Shown here: positions 50,150-59,188 of the stretch, one piece after another | Numbering within the stretch: the first letter of the stretch is position 1 | Layout of the letters: each line of letters starts with the position of its first letter | Source of the DNA: Methylobacterium terrae | GTDB taxonomy: Bacteria; Pseudomonadota; Alphaproteobacteria; Rhizobiales; Beijerinckiaceae | Assembly: GCF_003173755.1 (NCBI RefSeq) | Contig: NZ_CP029553.1 | Location: 5,646,001-5,710,000, forward strand | Reading direction: 5' to 3' | Length of the DNA stretch: 64,000 bases | Made by a program: the position numbers and the translations under genes | Notes under the pieces: generated by a model | Database searches by the model: none | Seen by the model: only the letters and a program-made list of their open reading frames with translations | Told to the model about the DNA's origin: nothing

Positions 50150-50449
50150 CGGGCACCCCCTTCGGGCAGGGTGGGACTCCGGGGCCTCGCGTGGGCGATC
50201 AAGGGTGCCGGGTCGTGTCTGGCGGGTCGCGGCAGGACGAACGAAGCCGCGGCCGATCGCCGAACGATCTGCGGCGGCATCGGACCCTCGCGAAGTGGCC
50301 GGAGGGTAGGCCCGCTCTCCCCGCCCCCGGCGTGCTCCAGCGCACATTCCGCGCGCAGAGACTGGCGATTTTCCGGCCATCATGCTCTGCCTGTCGGCAA
50401 GGGGCGCGAGCCGGTGGACGCGGCAACGGCGCCCGTGGGAGGACTTGCG
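50150..50449. other. Gene-free divergent region
   Basis: The 300 bases between the His-rich membrane protein and the SGNH hydrolase contain no conserved frame. Both promoters must lie here. No clear repeat is visible. Confidence 0.4.
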
Positions 50450-51793
50450 ATGCGTTGGCGCGACGCGGCCGTGGCCGCTCTCTGCCTCGGGCTCCTCTGG
50501 GCCGCGCCGACCCGGGCGCAGGAAGGTCGGGCGCAGGATGCGCAGCGATGGGCGACCGCCTGGGCCGGCTCGGCCCAGGGCCCCTACCCGGTCGGCAATC
50601 CGTCCGCCCAGCCCGACCAGGGCTTCGCCTTCCCCGACCCCGCCGAGGGCGCCCGCGACCAGACCCTGCGGCTGGTGCTGCGGCCGGACGTGTGGGGCCG
50701 CGAGGCCCGCCTGCGGATCTCGAACGCCTTCGGCACCCGTCCGCTCACCCTCGACGGCGTCCATGCCGGGCTGCAGCTCGGCGGCGCCGCCCTGGTGCCG
50801 GGGACGAACCGCCCGGTGCTGTTCTCCGGCAAGGACCGGGTCACGGTCCCGCCCGGGGGCGAGGCCTGGTCCGATCCGGTCGCCCTGCCCTTCGCGGCCG
50901 ATCCCGATGCCGCCCTGCTGGCCGGGCGCAAGCTCGCGGTCTCGCTCCACGTCGTGGGGTCGAGCGGGCCGATGACCTGGCACGCCAAGGCGCTCCAGAC
51001 CTCCTACGCCACCGCACCGGGCGCCGGCGCGCACGGGGCCGACGAGGACGAGGCCGCCTTCCCGTTCTCCACCGCCTCGTGGTTCTTCCTCGACGCCGTC
51101 GACATGGCGGCGGCCACGCCCACGCCCGTCGTGGTCGCCTTCGGCGACTCGATCACCGACGGCACCGCCTCGACGATGAACGGCGACGACCGCTGGCCCG
51201 ACGTGCTGTCGCGCCGCCTGCACGCGCGCTTCGGCAACCGGGTCGCGGTGGTCAATGCCGGCATCGGCGGCAACCAGGTGGTCGGCCCGGCGGAATATGG
51301 CCCCCAAAAGCCCTTCCCGGGCGGGCCCTCGGCGCTGTCGCGGCTCGACCGCGACGTGATCGGGCTGTCGGGGGTCGCCAGCGTGATCTGGCTCGAGGGC
51401 ACCAACGATTTCAGCCGCAACGGCGAGGCCAGCCTTCAGGCGGTGCAGGACGGGATGCGCGCGGGCGTCGCCCGCCTGCGCGCCGGCATTCCGGGGGTGC
51501 GGGTGATCGGCGCCACCCTCACCTCGGCCAAGGGCAGCTCCAGCCCCGCCCACGGCCATCCCGAGCAGGACGAGAAGCGCCGCGGCCTCAACGCCTTCAT
51601 CCGGGATTCGGGGCTGTTCGACGCCGTGGTCGATTTCGACGCCGCGACCCTCGATCCGGCGACCGGCGGTTTGCGCCCCGAGATGGTCCCGGAGAGCACC
51701 ACCGGCGGCAAGGGCGACCGGCTGCACCCGAACCGGGCGGGCTATCTGGCGATGGGGAGCGGGATCGATCTCGGGGTGGTGTTGGGACGGTGA
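50450..51793 (+). CDS. Secreted SGNH/GDSL-family hydrolase
   Basis: The 447-residue product has a signal peptide (AAVAALCLGLLWAAPTRAQ), an N-terminal beta-rich domain and a C-terminal SGNH domain with VVVAFGDSITDGTAST (block I Ser), the Gly of NAGIGGNQV (block II), the Asn of WLEGTNDFSRN (block III) and the DRLHPNRAGYLAMG His (block V). It should cleave an ester, perhaps an acetylated polysaccharide, outside the cytoplasm. GGGAGG precedes ATG 50450. Confidence 0.92.
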   Translation: MRWRDAAVAALCLGLLWAAPTRAQEGRAQDAQRWATAWAGSAQGPYPVGNPSAQPDQGFAFPDPAEGARDQTLRLVLRPDVWGREARLRISNAFGTRPLTLDGVHAGLQLGGAALVPGTNRPVLFSGKDRVTVPPGGEAWSDPVALPFAADPDAALLAGRKLAVSLHVVGSSGPMTWHAKALQTSYATAPGAGAHGADEDEAAFPFSTASWFFLDAVDMAAATPTPVVVAFGDSITDGTASTMNGDDRWPDVLSRRLHARFGNRVAVVNAGIGGNQVVGPAEYGPQKPFPGGPSALSRLDRDVIGLSGVASVIWLEGTNDFSRNGEASLQAVQDGMRAGVARLRAGIPGVRVIGATLTSAKGSSSPAHGHPEQDEKRRGLNAFIRDSGLFDAVVDFDAATLDPATGGLRPEMVPESTTGGKGDRLHPNRAGYLAMGSGIDLGVVLGR

Positions 51794-51797
51794 AACC

Positions 51798-52370
51798 TCA
51801 GTCGCCCCGTACCCGGGCGTAGAGGCGGCAGTCGCGCGGCTCGGGCTGGATGTTGGGATGGATCGTGTGACGGCGCAGCACGCCCTCGAAGCGCATCCCG
51901 GCCTTCTCCATCACCCGGGCCGAGGCGCGGTTCGCCACGTCGCAGGTGGCGACGGCGCGCCAGATCCCTTCTTGCGCCAGCGCCCAGTCGCCGAGCGCCC
52001 GCAGGGCTTCCGGCATCAGGCCCTGCCCCCAGGCGGCGCGGGCCAGGACGTAGCCGAAATCCGCGCTCGTCCCCTCCGGCCTGAGGGCAATGGCGCCGAT
52101 CGGCCCAGCCCGATCCATCTCCTCCAGCAGGTAGGTGAAGCAGATCCCGGCCGCCCATTGGTCCGCGCAGGCGCGCAGGTAGGCCCGTGTCTCCTCGATG
52201 GTCCGGTGCGGGCGCCAGACCATGAAGCGGGCGACCTCCGGATCGGTCGTATAGGCGGAAAACAGTGCGTCGGCGTCGGCAGGCTGCGCCGGCCGCAGGC
52301 GGAGACGCGCCGTCGTGAGGTGGGGCAATGGGGTGAGGCTTGCTGCGGCCATGTCGTGACGTAAGCTCAT
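51798..52370 (-). CDS. GNAT N-acetyltransferase, RimJ/RimL type
   Basis: The 190-residue protein opens with TTARLRLRPAQPADADALF and has the acetyl-CoA loop YVLARAAWGQGLMPEAL and the C-terminal CDVANRASARVMEKAGMRFEG, which defines the RimJ/RimL-like branch. The substrate may be a ribosomal protein or a small molecule. ATG 52370 and 52352 are both possible. Only 35 bases separate it from the divergent VOC/hydrolase gene. Confidence 0.9.
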   Translation of the reverse strand: MSLRHDMAAASLTPLPHLTTARLRLRPAQPADADALFSAYTTDPEVARFMVWRPHRTIEETRAYLRACADQWAAGICFTYLLEEMDRAGPIGAIALRPEGTSADFGYVLARAAWGQGLMPEALRALGDWALAQEGIWRAVATCDVANRASARVMEKAGMRFEGVLRRHTIHPNIQPEPRDCRLYARVRGD

Positions 52371-52405
52371 AATGTCACGAATCGACCCGCAGAGGTTGGC
52401 ACGTC

Positions 52406-53506
52406 ATGCGCTTTCCCAGCCAGCCCGGTCTCATTGCCGGCCTCAGCCTGCAGGTAACCAGCCTGGAGCGGGCCACGCCGTTCTGGCGTGCTATCCTGCA
52501 TCCGTTGGGATTCGGTCGCACCGGGGGCGCCGCCGACCATTGCCTCTGGGCCCGGGAGGGTGCGCAGGTCCTGATCTGGGAGCGACAGCCGTCGTCGTCA
52601 GGCACGCGCCTCATGCTGCGGGCGCCCGATCGGACGAGCGTGGACGCGCTCTGCGCGGCAGGAGTCGCGGCCGGAGGCAGCCTCGTGATGGAGCCAGCCG
52701 CACGTCCCTTCGCGACCGGGTACTACAGCGGCATCGTCGCCGATCCCGATGGCATCCGGATCGAACTGGTCCACGCCCTTAACGACCTGCCCGGACAGGA
52801 CGGGGCCGAGCGGGTCCGAATGCCCGGTGTCGATGACGTGACACTCGGTGGCTATCTCTTCCGGCCGGACGGTGCCGAGGCACCCCGCGCCGGCGTGGTC
52901 GTGCTGCCCGGCTACGGATCGGACGCGACGGTGCATGTCAGGGACGGTCGCAATCTCGCCCGAGCCGGTCTCGCTGCGCTCTGCCTCTCGCAGCGGGGCT
53001 GGCTCGGCTCGACGGGTGACGAGGACCAGGGCTTTCGGCAGCCGGACGATGTGCTAGCTGCGGCCGACTGGCTGCGGCGGGAGGCGAATATCGAAAGCGT
53101 CGGTCTCCTCGGCTTCTCCCAGGGTGGGCAGACGGTCCTTCTGGCGGCGGCCCGGCCGGCCGCCTCGTTCGGCGCCGTGGTGTCGTACTTCGCGCCGACG
53201 GATCTCGCGGCGTGGCGCGAGCAGTCGGGCCCCGGGATCGGCGACTACCTCGACGACTTCGTCCCGCCGGAGCGTCTCGCGGCCTGCTCGCCGGTCACGG
53301 TTGCGCAGGCCCTCACCTGTCCGGTCATGCTCCTGCACGGCAGCGAGGACAGCGTCGTGTCGATCGCCCAAAGTCGGGCGCTGGTCGCCGCCAATCCGGC
53401 CATCGCGCTCCACGTCGTCGAGGGCGCCAACCACGGCTTTCCGCGCGAAGCCTGGGCCGAGACCTGGCCCGTCGCCCGGGACTTCCTGGTGCGGACCTTG
53501 TCCTGA
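52406..53506 (+). CDS. Fusion of a VOC (glyoxalase-like) domain to an alpha/beta hydrolase
   Basis: The 366-residue protein has two clear parts. Residues 1-125 are a vicinal-oxygen-chelate domain (GLIAGLSLQVTSLERATPFW; FATGYYSGIVADPDGIRIEL with the usual DPDG and Glu). Residues about 135-366 are a dienelactone-hydrolase-like alpha/beta hydrolase with nucleophile Ser238 in GFSQGGQ, an acid in LLHGSEDSVV and the His of EGANHGFP. VOC and hydrolase domains are usually separate genes. ATG 52406. The junction is in frame with no stop or shift. The substrate is unknown. Confidence 0.88.
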   Translation: MRFPSQPGLIAGLSLQVTSLERATPFWRAILHPLGFGRTGGAADHCLWAREGAQVLIWERQPSSSGTRLMLRAPDRTSVDALCAAGVAAGGSLVMEPAARPFATGYYSGIVADPDGIRIELVHALNDLPGQDGAERVRMPGVDDVTLGGYLFRPDGAEAPRAGVVVLPGYGSDATVHVRDGRNLARAGLAALCLSQRGWLGSTGDEDQGFRQPDDVLAAADWLRREANIESVGLLGFSQGGQTVLLAAARPAASFGAVVSYFAPTDLAAWREQSGPGIGDYLDDFVPPERLAACSPVTVAQALTCPVMLLHGSEDSVVSIAQSRALVAANPAIALHVVEGANHGFPREAWAETWPVARDFLVRTLS

Positions 53507-53513
53507 CGGTTCG

Positions 53514-53969
53514 TCACGCCCTCGCGTACAACCGGTCCGCCCGGCTCTCGAACGCGTCGGTGAACTTGCGGAAGGCGCGATCGAACATCTTGCCCATGAG
53601 GAGGCCGAGGGCCAGGCTCTTGAACTCGTAGGTGATGAAGAACTCGACCGTGCAGCCGCCGTTCGGGGCCTCGCGGAAGGTCCAGCGGTTCTCGAGGTGC
53701 CGAAACGGACCGTCGATGTACTCGGCGACGATCTTCAGGTTCGGGCGGTCGAGGCGGACCCGCGTGGTGAAGTGCTCCGAGATCGCCTTGTAGCCGACGC
53801 CCATGTCGGCCACCAGCGTCTCGGTCCCGTCCTCGCCCTCCTGCTTGCGCAGCACCCGGAGCGAGTCGCAGAGCGGCAGGAATTCGGGGTAGCGCTCGAC
53901 GTCGGCGACGAGGTCGAACATCTCCGTCGGGCTGTGCCGGACGGTGCGGGTGGTGCGGAAGCTCGGCAT
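53514..53969 (-). CDS. RatA/COQ10-type START-domain protein
   Basis: The 151-residue protein has the polyketide-cyclase/START fold pattern (HSPTEMFDLVADVERYPEFL, LENRWTFREAPNGGCTVEFF, then KMFDRAFRKFTDAFESRA). It is probably the alphaproteobacterial counterpart of Coq10, a ubiquinone chaperone. The RatA ribosome-toxin label comes from E. coli homologues and may not apply. ATG 53969 lies 4 bases after the lipA stop, so it is cotranscribed. Confidence 0.88.
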   Translation of the reverse strand: MPSFRTTRTVRHSPTEMFDLVADVERYPEFLPLCDSLRVLRKQEGEDGTETLVADMGVGYKAISEHFTTRVRLDRPNLKIVAEYIDGPFRHLENRWTFREAPNGGCTVEFFITYEFKSLALGLLMGKMFDRAFRKFTDAFESRADRLYARA

Positions 53970-53973
53970 CGGG

Positions 53974-54936
53974 TCAGACGGTCCCCAGCCGGTCGAGCCG
54001 GGCCTGCTTGAGCCGGGCGAAATCCTCGCCGGCATGGTGGGAGGAGCGGGTGAGCGGCGTCGCCGAGACGAGCAGGAAGCCCTTGGCGTAGGCGGTGGTC
54101 TCGTAGGCCTTGAACGCGTCCGGCGTCACGAAGGACAGGACCGGGTGGTGCTTCTTCGTCGGCTGCAGGTACTGGCCGATGGTCAGGAAGTCGACCTCGG
54201 CCGAGCGCAGGTCGTCCATCAGCTGGAGCACCTCGTTGCGCTCCTCGCCCAATCCCACCATGATCCCCGACTTGGTGAAGATGGTGGCGTCGAGCTCCTT
54301 CACCCGCTGCAGCAGGCGGATCGAGTGGAAGTAGCGGGCGCCGGGGCGCACCGTCAGGTACTTCGACGGCACGGTCTCGAGGTTGTGGTTGAACACGTCG
54401 GGGCGCGCCGCCGCCACGATCTCGAGGGCGCCGTCCTTGCGCAGGAAGTCGGGTGTCAGGATCTCGACGGTGGTCGCGGGGCTCAGGCGCCGGATCGCCC
54501 CGATCACCGCGGCGAAGTGGGCCGCGCCGCCGTCCTTCAGGTCGTCGCGGTCGACCGAGGTGATGACGACGTGGTGCAGGCCGAGCTTGGCCACGGCCTC
54601 CGCCACCCGCTCGGGCTCGGCCCCGTCGAGGGCGTCCGGCATCCCGGTGCGCACGTTGCAGAACGCGCAGGCCCGGGTGCAGGTATCCCCCATGATCATG
54701 AAGGTGGCGTGCTTCTTCTCCCAGCACTCGCCGATGTTGGGGCAGCCCGCCTCCTCGCACACCGTCACGAGCTTGTTCTCGCGCACGATGGCCTGGGTCT
54801 CGGCCCATTTCGGCGAGCCCGGCGCCTTGACGCGGATCCAGTCCGGCTTGCGCAGGATCGGCTGGTCGGGCCGGTGCGCCTTCTCCGGGTGGCGCGGGCG
54901 CTGGTCGTTGCGCAGGAGATCGAGGACGACGGCCAT
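53974..54936 (-). CDS. lipA: Lipoyl synthase
   Basis: Radical SAM enzyme that inserts two sulfurs into octanoyl-carrier domains. The 320-residue product has the auxiliary cluster motif Cys60, Cys65, Cys71 ([16 protein letters not shown]) and the radical SAM motif Cys86, Cys90, Cys93 ([12 protein letters not shown]). The auxiliary cluster supplies the sulfur. The conserved end contains SHHAGEDF, where the RSSYHAGE element of other LipA proteins sits. It heads the lipA-coq10 unit. Confidence 0.96.
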   Translation of the reverse strand: MAVVLDLLRNDQRPRHPEKAHRPDQPILRKPDWIRVKAPGSPKWAETQAIVRENKLVTVCEEAGCPNIGECWEKKHATFMIMGDTCTRACAFCNVRTGMPDALDGAEPERVAEAVAKLGLHHVVITSVDRDDLKDGGAAHFAAVIGAIRRLSPATTVEILTPDFLRKDGALEIVAAARPDVFNHNLETVPSKYLTVRPGARYFHSIRLLQRVKELDATIFTKSGIMVGLGEERNEVLQLMDDLRSAEVDFLTIGQYLQPTKKHHPVLSFVTPDAFKAYETTAYAKGFLLVSATPLTRSSHHAGEDFARLKQARLDRLGTV

Positions 54937-55165
54937 GGAATCCGAGGCGAAGGGGTTTCGAGGCGGGAAGCGCCGGCGAACCCCTCGCGGCGCAAGGCTG
55001 ACTTAAGATGTCCGGGCCGCCGGGGCAAATGGGGCGTGACGCGCCGCCGCGCGGCGCGCCCGCCCTTTTTCGCCTCCGCAGGTCCCGCGAAGGCGGGCCG
55101 GCGTCCGTTCGCGCTTGCCGTCGCGCAAGGCGCGACGGTCCCGGGTCGGTCGGGGTCCCGGGTGG

Positions 55166-55453
55166 TCAGTAGCGCCGCTCGCCCCGGACCGCCCGCACCA
55201 CCGCGATGATGATGACCGCCCCGACCGTGGCGGAGATCAGGTTGCGCCAGAAGCCGAAGATCGGGATGTGGAACTGCGCCGCCAGGAAGTTGCCGACCAC
55301 GCCGCCGATGATGCCGAGCACGATGTTGCCGAGCAGGCCCATGTTCGAGTTCATGAAGCGCTCCGCCAGCCAGCCCGCCAGCGCGCCGATGACGATGGCC
55401 ATCAGGAGGCCGACGCCCGGCTGTCCGAGCGCTCCGTACACGTGACCGTCCAT
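55166..55453 (-). CDS. GlsB/YeaQ/YmgE-family membrane protein
   Basis: The 95-residue protein has three hydrophobic segments with the family core MAIVIGALAGWLAERFMNSN, MGLLGNIVLGIIGGVVGNFL and a C-terminal helix (LISATVGAVIIIAVVRAV). It is a general-stress-associated inner-membrane protein of unknown action. ATG 55453 follows AGGGGAA. Confidence 0.92.
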   Translation of the reverse strand: MDGHVYGALGQPGVGLLMAIVIGALAGWLAERFMNSNMGLLGNIVLGIIGGVVGNFLAAQFHIPIFGFWRNLISATVGAVIIIAVVRAVRGERRY

Positions 55454-55642
55454 GGTGTTCCCCTGTCTCGCCGCCCTTCGCGGCCGAAGCCCCCAGATAG
55501 GGGCGGCGTGGCCGCGTTGCACCATGCGGCCGCGCTTCAGGCCGCGGAAACGTGACGATGGGGAACCTTGGCGGTCCGGCACCGTTCTGCGCACGGCCCG
55601 CGCCGCCCCACGGGCGCCGGCTTCCCCGGAGAGTTCGATCCC

Positions 55643-56071
55643 ATGACGCTGAAGACCGCCCTCGCGACGGCCGCCCTCGTGCTGACATCCCTGCCGGCCC
55701 TGGCCCAAACCGCGACGCAGCCGGGCGCGAGCGGAGCGATGACGACCCAGCAGGTCAAGACCGCCACGGTGCAGTTCATCACCCTCGAGCCCGCCGCGGC
55801 CGTGACCTCGCGCATCCTCGGCACCAAGGTGACCAACGCCCAGAACGAGTCCGTCGGCGACATCGCCGACCTCGTGATCGTCGACGGCAAGACCGTGAGC
55901 GCCGTGATCCTCGGCGTCGGCGGCTTCCTCGGCATCGGCGAGCGCTACGTCGCGGTCAGCCCCGACAGCGTGACGCTGGTCCGGGACGGCGACGGCTGGA
56001 AGGCGAGCGTGAACGCCACCAAGGACGAGCTGAGCAAGGCCCCGGTCTTCGACTACAAGAAGAAGAGCTGA
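55643..56071 (+). CDS. Secreted PRC-barrel domain protein
   Basis: The 142-residue periplasmic protein has a signal peptide (LATAALVLTSLPALAQ), a spacer, and a PRC-barrel-like domain (SRILGTKVTNAQNESVGDIA, VSAVILGVGGFLGIGERYVA). Such proteins are common and uncharacterised in Methylobacterium-type genomes. ATG 55643 follows GGAGAG. Confidence 0.88.
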   Translation: MTLKTALATAALVLTSLPALAQTATQPGASGAMTTQQVKTATVQFITLEPAAAVTSRILGTKVTNAQNESVGDIADLVIVDGKTVSAVILGVGGFLGIGERYVAVSPDSVTLVRDGDGWKASVNATKDELSKAPVFDYKKKS

Positions 56072-56105
56072 GGGGGCGGCGCCCCGGGCGGGCCCGGGGC
56101 GCCCC

Positions 56106-56432
56106 TTACGCGCCCTTGTTCCGCCGCTCGCGGAACACCAGGGCGAGGTTGCGCAGGTAGATCACCGTGCCGAGGCTCTGGCCGAGGATGAAGACCGGGT
56201 CGCGGCGGTAGAGCGCGTAGCCGAGCAGCACCGCCGAGCCGCCGAGCGACAGGAACCAGAACGAGAGCGGGATCACGCTGCGCCCCGCCCGCTCGCTGGC
56301 GATCCACTGGACGAGGAAGCGGGCGGTGAACAGCCCCTGGCCGACGAGGCCGACCATGAGAACGAGGTCGAGGGGCCCGGTGAACAGCGACCAGAAATAG
56401 GCGCTGAGCCCGTGCATGATGTCGGCGACCAT
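56106..56432 (-). CDS. LAB_N (lipid A biosynthesis N-terminal) domain membrane protein
   Basis: The 108-residue protein has three membrane segments and the family motif GLFTARFLVQWIASERAGRS, VIPLSFWFLSLGGSAVLLGYA and FILGQSLGTVIYLRNLALV. Stand-alone LAB_N proteins typically accompany an Arn-type GT2 and ArnT-like transferase. It follows the GT2 gene by 4 bases on the same strand. A flippase or partner role for the undecaprenyl-phosphate-sugar is likely but unproven. Confidence 0.92.
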   Translation of the reverse strand: MVADIMHGLSAYFWSLFTGPLDLVLMVGLVGQGLFTARFLVQWIASERAGRSVIPLSFWFLSLGGSAVLLGYALYRRDPVFILGQSLGTVIYLRNLALVFRERRNKGA

Positions 56433-56436
56433 CGGG

Positions 56437-57231
56437 CTACTCCGTCCGGGCCGGGACGACGGTCTCGGCCGGGATCACCTGCGGCACCCGGCGCCGGCGG
56501 CGGATCAGCCACCACACCCCGGCGAGGTCGAGGATGCCGACCCAGAGCCGGTCGAACAGGCCGTAATTCGAGTGCCCGGTGAGCCGCGGCCGGTCGACCA
56601 CGTCGCCGTGGACGACGGAGAACCCCTCGCGGGCGACGAGGGCCGGCATGAAGCGGTGCAGCGCGTCGAAATACGGCAGGCGCAGGTACACCGCCCGGCG
56701 GAAGACCTTGAGGCCGCAGCCGGTGTCGCGGGTGGCGTCCTTGAGGATGCGGCCGCGCACCCCGTTGGCGATGCGCGACTGGATCATCTTGCGCCGCCCG
56801 TCCTTGCGGCCGACCCGCTGGCCTTGCGCGAGCCCGGCCCCCGGCCCGGCCGCGACGAGCGCGGCGGCGAGGCCTGGGATGAAGGCCGGGTCGTTCTGGC
56901 CGTCCCCGTCGAGGGTCGCCACCAGCTCGCCGCGCGCCGCCAGCACCCCGCTGCGCACCGCCGCGCTCTGGCCGCAGCTCTCGCGGTGGCGCAGCACCCG
57001 CAGTTCCGGATGCCGCCCCCTGGCGTCGGCCAGCACCGCCGGGGTGGCGTCGGTCGAGCCGTCGTCGACGTAGACGATCTCGAACGGGCGCAAGGGCGCG
57101 CAGGCCGCCGCGATCTCGGCGAGAAGGGGCGCGATGTTGCCCGCCTCGTTCTTCACCGGCACCACGACGCTGAGGCGGATCGCCTCCCGATCCACTGTCA
57201 CGTGCGCGTCCTCGGGCTGGATCTGGGTCAC
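56437..57231 (-). CDS. GT2 glycosyltransferase (dolichyl/undecaprenyl-phosphate sugar synthase type)
   Basis: The 264-residue enzyme of the DPM1/ArnC group has SVVVPVKNEAGNIAPLLAEI, the nucleotide-sugar Asp motif VYVDDGSTDAT, the catalytic ATLDGDGQNDPAFI and GCGLKVFRRAVYLRLP. It probably charges undecaprenyl phosphate with the sugar that the next enzyme transfers. It starts with GTG 57231, overlapping the ArnT-like stop by 4 bases (GTGA). The C-terminus has a weak hydrophobic part for membrane association. Confidence 0.92.
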   Translation of the reverse strand: MTQIQPEDAHVTVDREAIRLSVVVPVKNEAGNIAPLLAEIAAACAPLRPFEIVYVDDGSTDATPAVLADARGRHPELRVLRHRESCGQSAAVRSGVLAARGELVATLDGDGQNDPAFIPGLAAALVAAGPGAGLAQGQRVGRKDGRRKMIQSRIANGVRGRILKDATRDTGCGLKVFRRAVYLRLPYFDALHRFMPALVAREGFSVVHGDVVDRPRLTGHSNYGLFDRLWVGILDLAGVWWLIRRRRRVPQVIPAETVVPARTE

Positions 57232-58976
57232 GGCGTCACCGCGTAGGCCGACAGGCCGACCGGCTTGCCGCCGTTGATGTTGAAGCCGGTCACGCGGCCG
57301 ACCGGCCGGGGCGGCGGGACGGCATCGGCCGGGCCCGCCGCCTGCGCGCCGGCCGCCTGCGCGGCCGCGAACGCCGTGGCGAAGCGGTCCTCGACGTAGA
57401 CGAGGCGGCAGCCGCCCCGGCGCAGGAAGGCGGCGGCCTCGCCCGCGGAATCGAGCATGGCGAGGTCGGTGCCGATCAGGAAGACCAGGCTCGGCTCGCG
57501 GTAGCCCAGCGTCGCGACCCTGGGATCGGCGCAGGGCAGCGCGTCGCGGATGGCGGCGAGCCGCGGCGAGACCTTCAGGGCGGCGAGCGCCGGCTGGGTG
57601 AGCCCGAACACCGCCGGTCCCAGCAGCGCGCCGGCGAGCACCGCGACCGCGAGCGCGCGCTCAGGGTACCCGTCCGCGAAGGCGCGCCAGGCGAGGAACG
57701 CCACCGCGCTCGCGGCGAGAAGCAGCGGCAGCCCCGCCCACGGGATCACCCCGTCGAGGCGCCAGGCCGCGACGCAGAGACCCACCGTCAGGCCGGCCGG
57801 GATGAACGGCACCAGCAGCGCCACGAGCCGCGCCCCCGGCCGGTCGCGGTGGACCGCCCCGCGGGCGACCGCCGTCACGGCGAGGATCGCCAGCGCGGTG
57901 CAGAGCGGCAGCACGTAGTGCGGCAGCTTCGTCGGCACCGCCTCGAAGACCAGCCACGACGGCAGCACCCAGGCGACCAGGAAGGCGACCCCGTCGTCGC
58001 GGCGGTTGGCCCAGGCGAAGGGGATCGCCATCGCCGCGAAGGCGGCCGCGGGCCAGAAGGTCGCGAAGATCACGAGGAGGTAGGTGCCGGGCGGCGCCCA
58101 GTGCTGGGTCTGGGCGGTGCCGACCTTGCCCAGCATGTCGTGGCCGACCGCCTCGCCGTAGAAGGCGCCGCCGCTCTTCAGCGTGATCGCGACGAACCAG
58201 GGCGCGACGAGGACCAGCACCAGGACGAGGCCGAGTCCTGGCCGGAGCACCTTCAGCCAGGCGCCGGAGCGGGCGAGAACCGAGAGGCACAGGGCCGCGA
58301 GGCCGGCGAACATCGGGACCATCGGCCCCTTGACCAGGATGCCGAGCGCCACCGCGAGCCAGAAGGTCAGGACGATGGGGGCCGGCAGGCGGACCTGCGT
58401 CGCGCGGGTCATCCACGCCCGGGCGAGCGCCCCCATGGCGGCGACCGCGCAGGCGGTGAGGAGCGCGTCGGTCTTGGCGAGCCGCGCCTCCGCCGACAGC
58501 ATGACGCTCGCCCCCACCAGGGCGGCGGCGAGAAAAGCCCCGCGCCGCGGCAGGAAGGCGAGCGCGGCCCAGTAGCTCAGGAGCACCGTGGCGAGCGCGC
58601 CGACCAGCGAGGGGATGCGGTAGAGCCAGATCGCCGTGCGGGCGCCCGGCACGCCGAGCGCCTCGCCGGCGGCGACGACCGCGCTCTGGGCCCAGTAGAT
58701 GCCGACCGGCTTCTTGTGCCGGGCCTCGCCCTGGAAGCGGATGTCGACGAGGTCGCCCGATTCGAGCATCTGCTTCGAGGCCTGGGCGAAGCGCGGCTCG
58801 TCCCGGTCCATCGGCTGGAGCGAGGCGAAGCCCGGCAGGAAGCAGACCAGCGACAGGACGACGAGCAGCGCGCAGGCCGCCCCGTGGCTGCGCGCCGCGA
58901 GATCGAGGAGGCGCTCCGCGAGGGACCCCACGGAGGCGGCGCGGCCGGGGCGGCGCCCGGCGGCAAGGCTCGTCAA
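57228..58976 (-). CDS. ArnT-like membrane glycosyltransferase
   Basis: The 582-residue GT83-type transferase has about twelve membrane segments. The first periplasmic loop has the DE-containing motif PMDRDEPRFAQASKQMLESG, the catalytic signature of ArnT/PMT-type enzymes, followed by DLVDIRFQGEARHKKPVGIY. It should move a sugar such as an aminoarabinose or galacturonic acid analogue from undecaprenyl phosphate to lipid A or another envelope acceptor. TTG 58976 has GGAG at the right distance. GTG 58931 is the alternative. It leads the three-gene unit. Confidence 0.9.
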   Translation of the reverse strand: MTSLAAGRRPGRAASVGSLAERLLDLAARSHGAACALLVVLSLVCFLPGFASLQPMDRDEPRFAQASKQMLESGDLVDIRFQGEARHKKPVGIYWAQSAVVAAGEALGVPGARTAIWLYRIPSLVGALATVLLSYWAALAFLPRRGAFLAAALVGASVMLSAEARLAKTDALLTACAVAAMGALARAWMTRATQVRLPAPIVLTFWLAVALGILVKGPMVPMFAGLAALCLSVLARSGAWLKVLRPGLGLVLVLVLVAPWFVAITLKSGGAFYGEAVGHDMLGKVGTAQTQHWAPPGTYLLVIFATFWPAAAFAAMAIPFAWANRRDDGVAFLVAWVLPSWLVFEAVPTKLPHYVLPLCTALAILAVTAVARGAVHRDRPGARLVALLVPFIPAGLTVGLCVAAWRLDGVIPWAGLPLLLAASAVAFLAWRAFADGYPERALAVAVLAGALLGPAVFGLTQPALAALKVSPRLAAIRDALPCADPRVATLGYREPSLVFLIGTDLAMLDSAGEAAAFLRRGGCRLVYVEDRFATAFAAAQAAGAQAAGPADAVPPPRPVGRVTGFNINGGKPVGLSAYAVTP

Positions 58977-59188
58977 TGCACTGCTCCGAACCGGGAATCC
59001 CGACGCCCGCGGCGGGGGCCGGGCCGACCGACCGGCGCCGGTCGCGGCGGGCGCCCGTGTCGGTGATCCGGTTCGGAAAGTCAATTTTTGCCGGGATCGC
59101 CCGGTGCTTTCGGGAGGTGGCCGGGGTCGGTCCGGGCGGGTCGGGCTCGGCTTTCGCGGAGACGGACCGGCGGCCGACCGGCCGTCCC

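Noticed and set aside
53514..53969. RatA toxin of a RatAB toxin-antitoxin pair
   Set aside because: No RatB partner is adjacent. The lipA linkage and the START-fold sequence fit the Coq10-type ubiquinone-binding role in alphaproteobacteria.
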